Below, one piece after another: positions 8,362-16,664 of a DNA stretch of 44,729 nucleotides (its first letter is position 1; each line of letters starts with the position of its first letter). The notes beneath the pieces are model-generated. The model searched no databases and was not told the DNA's origin. It worked only from the letters and a program-made list of their open reading frames with translations. Source of the DNA: an uncultured Granulosicoccaceae bacterium (GTDB taxonomy: Bacteria; Pseudomonadota; Gammaproteobacteria; Granulosicoccales; Granulosicoccaceae); assembly GCA_937951345.1 (NCBI GenBank), contig CALFCF010000089.1:1-44729 (forward strand). Reading direction: 5' to 3'. The translations under genes were made by a program, and so were the position numbers.

Positions 8362-10677
8362 CTATTTTTCGGAAACAGTGATAACTGACATCGGTAACCA
8401 CACATCTTCCATCAGAATGGATTTTCCATTGGCAAGCTGTGCGCGGGCCATGAATTTGTAGTGCGTAACGGCAAGTGAACGTATACCGTGAGACGCGAGA
8501 CTCGACAGTTCACCGTCATTCACCACTGTATCGCTGTTGCGATCGTTCCAGATAGCAAGGCCATCAAGCTCTTTTTTCGTCAGCTGATCATCGCGGTTAT
8601 GGTCGCGTGTCGCTAGTTCTTCGAAACCATCTTTGAATTTACCGGGTACGTTGCCAAACAATTGATCACCATTTATCTTACCTTTGGCATCCGCTGTAAC
8701 CAGAATGCCGGCTGATGGTGCGAACCATTCGCTCAGCTTTTCGTCTACACCGTCACTGTCCAGATCAACCGAAAACGTCCCGGCTATACGCGCTACGCGC
8801 CCGTGATTGTCGAGATCCAGAGCAATGGGTGAAAAGTTGTCGCGTACACACTGAGTAAGTTCTGACTCTATTCCATTTTCAACGGCTGCAGCAAAATGAA
8901 TAGAGACTTGGTCGTAACCGTAATTTGTACCGTTCCACTCAATTTCATAGTTTCCTATGAACGGGAGTTCGTTTGGACCGGAATTCGGGCCGACCAGTAT
9001 TTTGTGTGTAAAATCTGTCGAGCTCAGATTAACAACAAGGTTGCGGTTACGGTCATAAAGGTTGTAAGTCGGCGTGAAACCGAATTCTTCGGGATGAAAA
9101 ACGTCAACTCCACCATTACTACTATTCCCGCCTGTTTCTACGCGGCATATCGGTGCATCAGGCGCCGCCGGTGGTGCAGGTGGAATCACTTCGGCCAATG
9201 TGATCAGTACCGTAGCTGTATCGTAGGAACCGCAATTACCGCGGACACCGTAATCAATGGAGTATGTGCCCGGAGCTGTTGTGTTGCTCACTACAAACTG
9301 TTGTGCCTGCGCATCGAAAGTTACTTGTCCCGGTACATTATGACCAAGAAGGTCGACCGTGTTCACACCGTCACAAGCCATATCGTTCGCCAGAACATCA
9401 ACGTTAAAGTTAGTACCTACGTCAAAACTGGCTTCATCGTCATTGGCAATAGTTGGGTCCAGTGCAACAGGCAAGCGGATATAGCCGGCGTTGATGCCTC
9501 GTATAGTACAGGCAGAATCAGGTAATGTATTGCTGTCGTTTGGAATTGTAAAAATTGCTGTTCTACCCTCTGCATCTATGTAACTTCTTCGAGCGGATGG
9601 TTGACCGGAGGCTATGGTTGGCTCGAATCCGTCTGGCCCGGTGAACTTGACCTGATAGCTGCCTTCAACCAGATCGTTGAATGCAAAGTCGCCACTGCCT
9701 GTGCTCTCGAGCATATCGACCATATTCCCGTCAGCGTCTAGCAACATCACTTTGATATTTGCAAGCCTTTCGTCGCCGGCGTTCAACACCCCGTCTGCAT
9801 TCAGGTCGGCCCAGGTTCTACCGCAGATGGTATTATCTGCCGGTGGCACTGCCGGCGGTACCGCAACAAACCCGACATCCACGTTGGTGATGTCTGGAAT
9901 TTGCTCAGTCAGGCATATCTCCGCCGTTGATCCGTTGGCATCGGCGTCATTGTCCTGCCCGGGTACTCCAAGCTGCAATGTTGAATCTGCAGCAGCGAAA
10001 ACCAGCGAGTAACACGCCTCTACGTCCAGATTGCCGAGAAAGTAAGCACCATTACTGCCAGTCTCGGTTTGGGTAATAACCTCTCCGTTCACTACTAGCG
10101 AAACCGATGTTCCCGAAATACGACTTTCGTTTGCATCGAGCAGCGAGTCGCCACTAGCGTCAAACCATGAAACGCCGGCGATAGACCCTTTGGTTGGCTC
10201 AGGCGCCGGTGTTGCGTCGATCAGAACGCAATCCTGGAAACCGGAACCTGCTTCGCCATAGATACCGATGGCAGCATTTGCGGTTCCAGGCGGTGATTGC
10301 AGTGTGACACCGTAGACACCGGCTACGTCGTCAGTTATAGGCGTAGTTTCAGTCGCCAGTGTGTTGAAGTCTGCGTCGAGAAACGCGAGCGTTACACTGG
10401 CAAACTTTACCGGCGTGACGCCGCAGCTCATGCGATATGTCAGGCCTGGCTCAGCGGGTGTTTCCCGATAGGCACAGCCTCCGGCATCCAGCAGTGACAC
10501 ATCTACAGCCAGTGAATCTGTTGTACATTCCAGCCAGGCAGATGTTTGCGACGAGCCGGTGATCAGGTCATCGGGAACCAGTTCCTGCGCTCCAGCTGTG
10601 TTCAGTGCACTAAATTGGCACATCGACACCACTGCCCCGGTTAGGTACATCTTGTACAGTTTACTCATTATATTCAC
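8362..10677 (-). CDS. Secreted multidomain protein with two SdrD-B domains and a C-terminal EF-hand-like region
   Basis: 771 residues with an N-terminal signal peptide (cleavage probably near NTAGA-QE). Two SdrD-B/Cna-B-like beta domains are visible. The first is about residues 164-272 (GSIAGVSWFDASGDSLLD..). The second is about 282-402 (ICGRTWADLNADGVLNAGDE..), with Asp-rich calcium-type loops. A cadherin-like domain with NVDVLANDMACDG follows at about 410-495. Near the C-terminus, DHNRDDQLTKKELDG and NDRNSDTVVNDGELSSL look like paired EF-hand/dockerin-type loops. It has many Cys residues for an extracellular protein. It is likely a calcium-binding surface or secreted protein; ligand unknown. 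The start could be GTG 10677, preceded by AAGG, or ATG 10668. Confidence 0.8.
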   Translation of the reverse strand: MNIMSKLYKMYLTGAVVSMCQFSALNTAGAQELVPDDLITGSSQTSAWLECTTDSLAVDVSLLDAGGCAYRETPAEPGLTYRMSCGVTPVKFASVTLAFLDADFNTLATETTPITDDVAGVYGVTLQSPPGTANAAIGIYGEAGSGFQDCVLIDATPAPEPTKGSIAGVSWFDASGDSLLDANESRISGTSVSLVVNGEVITQTETGSNGAYFLGNLDVEACYSLVFAAADSTLQLGVPGQDNDADANGSTAEICLTEQIPDITNVDVGFVAVPPAVPPADNTICGRTWADLNADGVLNAGDERLANIKVMLLDADGNMVDMLESTGSGDFAFNDLVEGSYQVKFTGPDGFEPTIASGQPSARRSYIDAEGRTAIFTIPNDSNTLPDSACTIRGINAGYIRLPVALDPTIANDDEASFDVGTNFNVDVLANDMACDGVNTVDLLGHNVPGQVTFDAQAQQFVVSNTTAPGTYSIDYGVRGNCGSYDTATVLITLAEVIPPAPPAAPDAPICRVETGGNSSNGGVDVFHPEEFGFTPTYNLYDRNRNLVVNLSSTDFTHKILVGPNSGPNELPFIGNYEIEWNGTNYGYDQVSIHFAAAVENGIESELTQCVRDNFSPIALDLDNHGRVARIAGTFSVDLDSDGVDEKLSEWFAPSAGILVTADAKGKINGDQLFGNVPGKFKDGFEELATRDHNRDDQLTKKELDGLAIWNDRNSDTVVNDGELSSLASHGIRSLAVTHYKFMARAQLANGKSILMEDVWLPMSVITVSEK

Positions 10678-11013
10678 TCGCCTTTTTTGTCATTCTTTAA
10701 CTCACCGTGAAAGTGGTAAGCAATTTAGATAGTGATTCCCAAAACATCAATGTCGACGGCTGAGTCAGTTTGCTGAGTCTGTGTTACAACTTTTTTAATT
10801 TAATCTATGTATTTGTGCGGACAGTTCCATTGCTTTATCTGACTGATGCTTAAAATATATGGAGATTGTATATATTATGCATTGGAGTACACACGTACTC
10901 AGCGTTATTTTTCTTTCATCAGGTTCTCTCTGCCTGAGACAAACATAGCCGTTAAAGTACACCTATGCAGAGGTCGATCACTTGTTTTTTTTGTGGTTGA
11001 TCGAAAAGACAAA
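10678..11013. other. Intergenic stretch, no gene recognised
   Basis: 336 bp of AT-rich sequence between the divergent SdrD-like gene and the small hydrophilic ORF. It presumably carries both promoters. A short repeated GCTGAGTC motif occurs near 10755-10780. An in-frame upstream start for the following ORF exists at 10846, but the added 56 residues look non-coding. Confidence 0.5.
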
Positions 11014-11211
11014 ATGGGTAAAAGCAAGACAGATATATGGGCTGAGTTCATCGATGGCGAAGCAAGCGGTGATGATCTTCGCGATACAAATGAGAAACGC
11101 GTGAAAAAAACCGTCAAAGATGGCAGCGAATGGGAAGGAAAGTTCGATCGCCGATCCTCGCCACGCGATGAAGCGGCTGATCCTGATGCGCAAGACAAGC
11201 CTTCTGGCTAG
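11014..11211 (+). CDS. Small hydrophilic hypothetical protein (65 aa)
   Basis: Starting at MGKSKTDIWAEFIDGEASG, the product is 65 residues, almost entirely charged or polar, with no hydrophobic segment and a Pro/Asp-rich tail (DPDAQDKPSG). It is likely cytoplasmic and partly disordered. The frame is open upstream to 10846, but that part reads like intergenic sequence. The Shine-Dalgarno sequence is weak (GAAAAGA). No family was recognised. A short CAGACAGTCTG palindrome followed by six T at about 11218-11234 might end the transcript. It is separated from the thiamine operon by the riboswitch region. Confidence 0.5.
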   Translation: MGKSKTDIWAEFIDGEASGDDLRDTNEKRVKKTVKDGSEWEGKFDRRSSPRDEAADPDAQDKPSG

Positions 11212-11482
11212 CATGTCAGACAGTCTGTTTTTTGATCCCGCATTCGTAGATTGATCCGAAGACGCGCAGCTGGCGCTGATCCGTATGGCCTCCGTGCAGA
11301 AACGGTAAACGGGTTTATACGTCTGAATTCTCTAATTACCGCTCATCCGCAATAGTTCAAATTATCCCTCTGTCAGTGTATCCAGTCCTTGATACCAGAC
11401 ATTCTGCTTTCTGCTTGAAAAAAGGTAGGAGAAGTTAGCCCCCTGATTTATCTAATGACGCGCAACCGGGTGTTTAAAATGC

Positions 11483-11488
11483 TATCAT
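11483..11488 (+). promoter_or_regulatory. Candidate -10 box (TATCAT) for the thiD operon
   Basis: TATCAT ends 7 bases before the first paired base of the TPP riboswitch at 11495, the expected distance to a transcription start. No convincing -35 hexamer is seen 17 bp upstream, so the call rests on position only. Confidence 0.35.
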
Positions 11489-11494
11489 TGTGGC

Positions 11495-11634
11495 GTTGAC
11501 GGGGTGTCCAATGCGCACAAGCGCGGGCTGAGAATTCCAGATGTTTACCGGTTGCCAGTGTATGAACATTGGTGGTTAAACTAACCGAATATCCCGATGA
11601 ACCTGATGCGGATAATGCCGACGTAGGGATCAAC
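11495..11634 (+). promoter_or_regulatory. TPP riboswitch (THI element) upstream of thiD
   Basis: The conserved THI-box blocks are present: GGGGTGTCC (11501-11509), GGCTGAGAA (11526-11534) and ACCTGATGCGGATAATGCCG followed by ACGTAGGGAT (11601-11630). GTTGA (11495-11499) and TCAAC (11630-11634) pair as closing helix P1, and ATCCC (11591-11595) pairs with GGGAT as P4. An extra segment of about 55 bases sits between GAGAA and P4. It can fold on itself: CGGTT 11549-11553 with AACCG 11583-11587, and an inner CCAGTG/CATTGG hairpin. Binding of thiamine pyrophosphate should repress the thiD-tenA-thiO-thiS-thiG-thiE operon. The expression platform lies in 11635-11817 and was not resolved. Confidence 0.92.
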
Positions 11635-11817
11635 AGCTTCAATGCGCGGAATACCTTACGTTAAAGGCGCCTGACTCTGTCACTTCCTCATCATTAAAAC
11701 ATCCGGTTCATTCCTGTCCACTTGAGTAGCCAGTGCATCGTTGCTGTTTGAGCAATTTGCGAACAGAACGAGTAATACACTGAGCAGTTCATATTCGTGA
11801 ATACATCAGGTTATGTT

Positions 11818-12669
11818 ATGTCCGGAGCAACTCCGATCGCACTGACAATTGCTGGCTCAGACAGTAGTGGTGGTGCCGGTATTCAGGCAGATTTGAAAGC
11901 TTTTAGTGCATTAGGAGCCTATGGCGCGAGTGTTATTACTGCATTGACGGCGCAAAATACGCAAGCCGTTGTCGAGATACAGGGTATTCCAACTGACTTT
12001 ATAAAAAGTCAGTTCGATGCAGTAGCATCTGATCTGGCCATCACTGCCGTTAAGATTGGCATGTTGGCGACCCCTGCAGTGATCGAAACAGTCGCCTCCT
12101 GTCTGTCAGATCTTGACAACATTCCCGTGGTGCTTGACCCGGTAATGGTTGCCAAGAGTGGCGACAAACTATTGCAGGACGATGCGGTTGCTGCGTTGTG
12201 TGAACTGCTCATTCCTATGGCAACATTGATCACACCAAACTTGCCGGAAGCTGCTGTATTACTTGATACGGAAGAGGCGCTCACCGATACAGATGTTGAA
12301 GCGCAATCGCGAACACTGCTATCACTGGGTTGTCCCAACGTTCTTCTAAAAGGTGGTCATTTGTCAACTGATAACGAAATGAGTACGGATTATCTCGTTT
12401 ACTCACAGGAGCATATCTCTACTGAATCATCGCAGAACCGCACTATAGAACTGAGTGCTTCCCGAGTTGCAACCAACAACACTCACGGCACGGGCTGCAC
12501 ACTATCATCAGCGATTACTGCACGACTAGCCTGTGGTGATGACATGGTGACTGCTGTCAGGGCCGCTAAGCAGTATGTGTACGATGCAATTGTTGCAGCT
12601 GACCAGTTGAGCATTGGTAAAGGGCATGGGCCGGTGCATCATTTTCATGCTTTCTGGAAAAACAGATGA
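11818..12669 (+). CDS. thiD: Hydroxymethylpyrimidine/phosphomethylpyrimidine kinase ThiD
   Basis: 283 residues, normal for the family. ThiD phosphorylates HMP to HMP-P and then HMP-PP, the pyrimidine half of thiamine. It carries the ribokinase-type signatures: N-terminal IAGSDSSGGAGIQADLKAF, DPVMVAKSGDKLL in the middle, and NNTHGTGCTLSSAI with the catalytic Asp/Gly anion-hole region replaced at the usual site by HGTGC near residue 230. ATG 11818 is preferred over GTG 11797 because AGGTT lies just before it and the conserved protein begins at SGATPIALTIAGSD. It is the first gene after the TPP riboswitch and the head of the thi operon. Confidence 0.93.
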   Translation: MSGATPIALTIAGSDSSGGAGIQADLKAFSALGAYGASVITALTAQNTQAVVEIQGIPTDFIKSQFDAVASDLAITAVKIGMLATPAVIETVASCLSDLDNIPVVLDPVMVAKSGDKLLQDDAVAALCELLIPMATLITPNLPEAAVLLDTEEALTDTDVEAQSRTLLSLGCPNVLLKGGHLSTDNEMSTDYLVYSQEHISTESSQNRTIELSASRVATNNTHGTGCTLSSAITARLACGDDMVTAVRAAKQYVYDAIVAADQLSIGKGHGPVHHFHAFWKNR

Positions 12670-12728
12670 TGACTTCGCTAATTGGTTCTCTAGCAGCTGG
12701 ACAGATATTTTTATAGAGGTTTTTTGTC

Positions 12729-12845
12729 ATGATCCGAATGCATGAGCATTTTGAGCCGAATTTCAACGCAGCCCTGGCAGCGCAGGCGATAAATCAGAGG
12801 TTCCAGAGGATTTTTGTCATGACCCGTACCTGGTACTTTAGATGA
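12729..12845 (+). CDS. Small ORF (38 aa) translationally coupled to tenA
   Basis: ATG at 12729 is preceded by AGAGG at a 9-base distance and opens a 38-codon frame (MIRMHEHFEPNFNAALAAQA...). Its stop TGA (12843-12845) overlaps the tenA start as ATGA, a classic coupling arrangement. The initiation region AGAGGnTTTTTGTCATGA occurs twice, at 12715-12732 and 12805-12822. They are exactly 90 bp apart and in the same frame, so a second start would give an eight-residue peptide with the same stop. No family was recognised. It may be a leader peptide controlling tenA, a real microprotein, or the result of a local duplication. Confidence 0.45.
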   Translation: MIRMHEHFEPNFNAALAAQAINQRFQRIFVMTRTWYFR

Positions 12846-13507
12846 GCAAACTTTTTGACCAACTGAAAGCCGGCTGTCAATCTGACTGGCAGAATTACAC
12901 GCAACATGCATTTGTTGAACAACTGGCTGTGGGTGCACTATCACAAGCCTGCTTCCGGCATTATTTGCTGCAGGATTATCTGTTTCTGTTGCATTTTGCC
13001 CGGGCTTTTGGTTTGGCGGTATTTAAAAGTAACCAGGAGGAAGATATTCGTTTTGCACTAGGCGCTTGTGAATCCATTGTTAATACGGAACTTAAACTTC
13101 ATATCAGTTATTGTCAGGAATGGGGTATAAGCCAGGATGATTTGGTCAATCTTCCGGAGTCAACTTCAAATATGGCTTACACGCGTTATGTACTTGAGCG
13201 GGGTTTAGCAGGTGATCTTCTAGAACTTTATGTGGCGCTCGCACCCTGCGTGGTCGGTTATGCTGAAACTGCAGCCTGGGCTCAGCAACTACGTGATTCC
13301 AGTGACCATGCAACAGACACTTACAAGTCATGGATCGACATGTACATCAGTGAAGATTACAAGGGGTTCGCTACAGCTTTTAAGGATCAGATTAATTCAA
13401 TGGGTGACGGATTATCTGAAAGACGACGAGCAGAGCTAGTTAGCGTGTTTTCCGCGGCGACGCGACTGGAAATTGATTTTTGGCAGATGGGTCTGGATTT
13501 GTCGTGA
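12842..13507 (+). CDS. tenA: TenA-family aminopyrimidine aminohydrolase/thiaminase II
   Basis: 221 residues, all-helical TenA fold. TenA enzymes hydrolyse aminopyrimidine breakdown products of thiamine for salvage. Catalytic features are visible: D45 in LLQDYLFLLHF, Tyr113 in MAYTRYV, Cys136 in YVALAPCVVGYAE, and a C-terminal Glu in RLEIDFWQMGL. It sits between thiD and thiO in the riboswitch-controlled operon. The start overlaps the stop of a small upstream ORF (ATGA), and its own stop overlaps the GTG of thiO (GTGA), so translation of the whole set appears coupled. Confidence 0.93.
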   Translation: MSKLFDQLKAGCQSDWQNYTQHAFVEQLAVGALSQACFRHYLLQDYLFLLHFARAFGLAVFKSNQEEDIRFALGACESIVNTELKLHISYCQEWGISQDDLVNLPESTSNMAYTRYVLERGLAGDLLELYVALAPCVVGYAETAAWAQQLRDSSDHATDTYKSWIDMYISEDYKGFATAFKDQINSMGDGLSERRRAELVSVFSAATRLEIDFWQMGLDLS

Positions 13508-14532
13508 CTTCTGCAAGTGCATTCAGCACCGACAGACCAGGTTCGAATAAATCAGCTGATGTCACCGTGGTTGGTGCAGGCGTGGTTGGACTGTGTTGTG
13601 CCGAAGTGTTGGCGACCGCCGGGTGTAAGGTAACCGTGATTGCCGCAAGCGAAGGCGCTGATGAGTCCTGTTGTTCGTGGTGGGCTGGTGGAATGCTGGC
13701 ACCTTGGTGTGAGGGTGAAAGTGCTGAGCCTGCAGTTGTTTCCATGGGCGTAGAAAGTTTAACTTTCTGGCGAACACTTTATCCTGAGCTACCTCCCAGC
13801 GGTACCCTGGTGGTTGCGCCCGCCCGCGATGTACCTGACCTGCGTAGGTTTGCAAAGCTAACTGAACAATGGCAAAGGTTGGATCAAACGGCGATTGCTG
13901 AACTTGAACCTGATTTAGCAGAGCGTTTCTCGAGCGCGTTGTTTTTCAGCGATGAAAGTTTTTTTGATCCCAGATTTGTACTAAACGACCTGATTGAAAG
14001 GCTTCGCCAAAAAGATGTGTCGTTACAGTTCAACAAACACGTGGATGTAAATGCACTTGCATCTTGCGCTGATAACTGGATAGTCGATTGTCGCGGACTG
14101 GCAGCCAGAGACCAACTTCCAGAACTTCGTGGTGTAAAAGGGGAGATGCTGGTGGTGCGTTGTCCGGATGTGGCACTCCAGAGACCGGTTAGACTTCTGC
14201 ATCCGCGTATTCCAGTCTATATCGTGCCACGCGAGCAGCATCTGTACATGATTGGTGCGAGTATGGTTGAGAACGATGAGCGCGGGCGTGCGACCGTACG
14301 ATCTGTGATGGAACTACTTTCCGCAGCTGTGGTTGTTCACCCTGCTTTTGCCGAGGCAGAGATTATTGAGATCGGGGTTGATGCACGTCCGTCGTTCCCA
14401 GATAACTGTCCACGTGTTATTCAGAGCGGTAGGGTGCTTTATGCCAACGGTACATACCGACATGGATATTTGACTGCGCCTGCACTTGCTCGCGAAGTGA
14501 CTGATATTGTTTTTGGCAGCAAGGTAGCCTGA
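13504..14532 (+). CDS. thiO: Glycine oxidase ThiO (FAD-dependent)
   Basis: 342 residues from GTG 13504, which overlaps the tenA stop in GTGA. An in-frame TTG at 13480 would lie inside tenA. ThiO oxidises glycine to the dehydroglycine needed for thiazole synthesis in aerobes. The Rossmann motif VVGAGVVGLCCAEVL (GxGxxG, about residues 22-36) binds FAD. The DAO-family block GVKGEMLVVRC and the C-terminal NGTYRHGYLTAPALA (flavin-contacting) are present. Being directly before thiS and thiG agrees with this role. Confidence 0.93.
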   Translation: MTSASAFSTDRPGSNKSADVTVVGAGVVGLCCAEVLATAGCKVTVIAASEGADESCCSWWAGGMLAPWCEGESAEPAVVSMGVESLTFWRTLYPELPPSGTLVVAPARDVPDLRRFAKLTEQWQRLDQTAIAELEPDLAERFSSALFFSDESFFDPRFVLNDLIERLRQKDVSLQFNKHVDVNALASCADNWIVDCRGLAARDQLPELRGVKGEMLVVRCPDVALQRPVRLLHPRIPVYIVPREQHLYMIGASMVENDERGRATVRSVMELLSAAVVVHPAFAEAEIIEIGVDARPSFPDNCPRVIQSGRVLYANGTYRHGYLTAPALAREVTDIVFGSKVA

Positions 14533-14536
14533 GTTA

Positions 14537-14755
14537 ATGAAAAAGAACATCGAAAATATAGAACTGCTGGTAAACGGCGAGGAGCTGACGACAAAGGCCG
14601 GTAATCTCGCTGGTTTGCTGATAGAACTGCAGCGTGACGGTGATGTGCTTGCTACCGCGCTCAATGGAGAATTTGTACCACGCGTTAATCGTACTACAAC
14701 AGTTTTACGCGACGGCGACCAGATCGAGCTGGTTGCACCAATGTCCGGTGGTTAA
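14537..14755 (+). CDS. thiS: Sulfur carrier protein ThiS
   Basis: 72 residues with a ubiquitin-like pattern and the obligatory C-terminal Gly-Gly (VAPMSGG). Its last glycine is adenylated and converted to thiocarboxylate to deliver sulfur for the thiazole ring. The N-terminus (ELLVNGEELTTKAGNLAGLL) matches the family. It starts 4 bp after thiO ends and precedes thiG. No thiF or thiI lies in the window, so activation must use a gene elsewhere. Confidence 0.93.
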   Translation: MKKNIENIELLVNGEELTTKAGNLAGLLIELQRDGDVLATALNGEFVPRVNRTTTVLRDGDQIELVAPMSGG

Positions 14756-14838
14756 TTGTGCAAGAACCGCCATTCGTATTTTCTTCTGTTGCGCCAGATA
14801 AAATTTGTCTATCTGATCGACATGCCCGTATGTAAACA

Positions 14839-15639
14839 ATGACTATTGATACTGCATTGCTGCAACTCTACGACATCCGTTTATCGTCGCGACTACTGCT
14901 CGGCACGGCGCAATATCCGTCCCCGACCGTTCTCCAATCTGCGATTGAATCCAGTGGCACAGGGTTGGTAACCGTTTCATTGCGCCGTGAGTCAGGCCAG
15001 GACAGGGCTGGACAGGCGTTTTGGGATTTGATCAAACAAACCGGTGTGTCTGTATTGCCCAATACCGCAGGTTGTAAAACTGCGAAAGAGGCTGTTACTA
15101 CTGCACAGATGTCGCGGGAGGTTTTTGAAACATCTCTGATAAAGCTGGAAGTGATCGGTGAAGAAGATACATTACAACCGGATGTATTTGGACTTGTGGA
15201 AGCAGCCCGGCTTTTAAGTGACGATGGTTTTCAGGTATTGCCTTACACAACTGACGATCTGGTAGTTGCTGAACGACTTTTGCAGGTCGGTTGTGAGGTA
15301 TTGATGCCCTGGGGAGCACCTATAGGAAGTGCACGCGGCTTGAATAATCCATTTGCGTTACGAGCGATGCGAGCGCATTTCCCTGACACGCCACTGATTG
15401 TTGATGCTGGTATCGGTTTACCCTCTCACGCAGCGGCTGCAATGGAGATGGGTTTTGATGCGGTACTTTTGAACACCGCGGTAGCTAAAGCGGGTGACCC
15501 TGTTGCGATGGCTGCTGCATTTGCCGGTGCCGTAGAGTCGGGCCGAAAGGCTTATCTGGCTGGCGCTATAGAAGCTCGCGATATGGCCACGCCAAGCACT
15601 CCGGTGCTCGGAACGCCATTTTGGAATAGTTCTGTTTGA
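14839..15639 (+). CDS. thiG: Thiazole synthase ThiG
   Basis: 266 residues, TIM-barrel enzyme that condenses DXP, dehydroglycine and ThiS thiocarboxylate into the thiazole phosphate. Family blocks visible are [41 protein letters not shown] (with the Schiff-base lysine), [18 protein letters not shown], and [38 protein letters not shown]. The preceding 83-bp gap contains an open 25-codon GTG frame that probably means nothing. It is followed by thiE after another 83 bp. It is part of the TPP-controlled operon. Confidence 0.95.
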   Translation: MTIDTALLQLYDIRLSSRLLLGTAQYPSPTVLQSAIESSGTGLVTVSLRRESGQDRAGQAFWDLIKQTGVSVLPNTAGCKTAKEAVTTAQMSREVFETSLIKLEVIGEEDTLQPDVFGLVEAARLLSDDGFQVLPYTTDDLVVAERLLQVGCEVLMPWGAPIGSARGLNNPFALRAMRAHFPDTPLIVDAGIGLPSHAAAAMEMGFDAVLLNTAVAKAGDPVAMAAAFAGAVESGRKAYLAGAIEARDMATPSTPVLGTPFWNSSV

Positions 15640-15722
15640 CTTGTGGATTGAATGATTGTTATCAATCGCACTGCTAATAGCGGCTAGCTAAGCTGCCAGA
15701 TATAAGCCCCGGTTATTAATCA

Positions 15723-16346
15723 ATGAACAATCATTCGAGTCATTCTTCAACTGTTCTACCGCGTTTTTATCTGATCGTTGATAATGCACAGTGGCTTGAA
15801 GAGCTCCTGCCAACCGGTTTGAAGCTGGTTCAGTTACGCATCAAAGATAAACCCGAATCGTACGTAAAATCACAAATTCGACTCGCTCAATCGTTGTGCG
15901 AAGAAGCGGGTTGTCAGTTGATAGTGAATGATTATTGGCATTTGGCAGCGGAAGCCGGATGCAACTATGTGCACCTGGGGCAAGGCGATCTTGATACCGC
16001 TGATACGCTGCAACTGAAAGCTGCCGGCATCAAAATTGGTATCAGCACACATGATCGTGCAGAACTGGATCGCGCCATGGCGCTTGAGCCAGATTACATC
16101 GCGCTCGGTCCGGTATACGAAACTATATTGAAAAAAATGGAGTGGCGACCTCAAGGATTGAGCAAGCTAACGCGTTGGAAATCCCGAATTTCAACAAAAC
16201 CTCTAGTAGCAATCGGAGGACTGACTCCACAGAGGGGTGTGCTGGCTTTGCAAGCCGGAGCTGACAGTGTCTGTGTGGTCACTGATGTTTTGCTGCACGA
16301 AAATCCTGCCGACCGGGTTAGGGAGTGGCTCTCGGTAACCGGATAG
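15723..16346 (+). CDS. thiE: Thiamine phosphate synthase ThiE
   Basis: 207 residues, TIM-barrel enzyme that joins HMP-PP and thiazole phosphate to give thiamine phosphate. Visible residues are RFYLIVD at the N-terminus, the phosphate/pyrophosphate-binding LVQLRIKDK, the Mg-binding VNDYW, HLGQGDL, GISTHD, YIALGPVYET and VAIGGLTPQRG. The substrate-binding TxTK loop usually following GPV is altered here to ETILKKME. The closing VVTDVL matches the usual VVSAI position. It ends the thi operon; no clear terminator follows. Confidence 0.92.
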   Translation: MNNHSSHSSTVLPRFYLIVDNAQWLEELLPTGLKLVQLRIKDKPESYVKSQIRLAQSLCEEAGCQLIVNDYWHLAAEAGCNYVHLGQGDLDTADTLQLKAAGIKIGISTHDRAELDRAMALEPDYIALGPVYETILKKMEWRPQGLSKLTRWKSRISTKPLVAIGGLTPQRGVLALQAGADSVCVVTDVLLHENPADRVREWLSVTG

Positions 16347-16664
16347 TTGTGAACGCCGGGTTGGCTGGTACGTGTCAGCGTGGTAACGCCTTAATCGACT
16401 GGTATTCCATAGCCTATTGCAATTTCTGCAACTAGATAAAGGTATTGCTATCTGTAGGCGGTGATATTGTTCTGGAACCAATACCACTTTCTAATGCTAT
16501 GTGGCTAATGGCATGACATTTGTGGACTATTGCAGATTTTGCATTTTTCGTATCGGTATTTCACTCGACTTTCCGATAGTACTTAAATCAAGGAACCGTG
16601 TGTTATCGTCCTATGCACTGGTGTTGTCCGTACTATCCAGGAAGATGCAAGACAGTTCAAGACT
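16347..16664. other. Intergenic stretch, no gene recognised
   Basis: 318 bp between thiE and the GGDEF gene. No open frame with coding character, strong hairpin or repeat was found. The promoter for the GGDEF protein presumably lies here. Confidence 0.5.

Noticed and set aside
14758-14838. 25-codon GTG frame between thiS and thiG
   Set aside because: There is no ribosome-binding site and no coding character. It is probably ordinary spacer.
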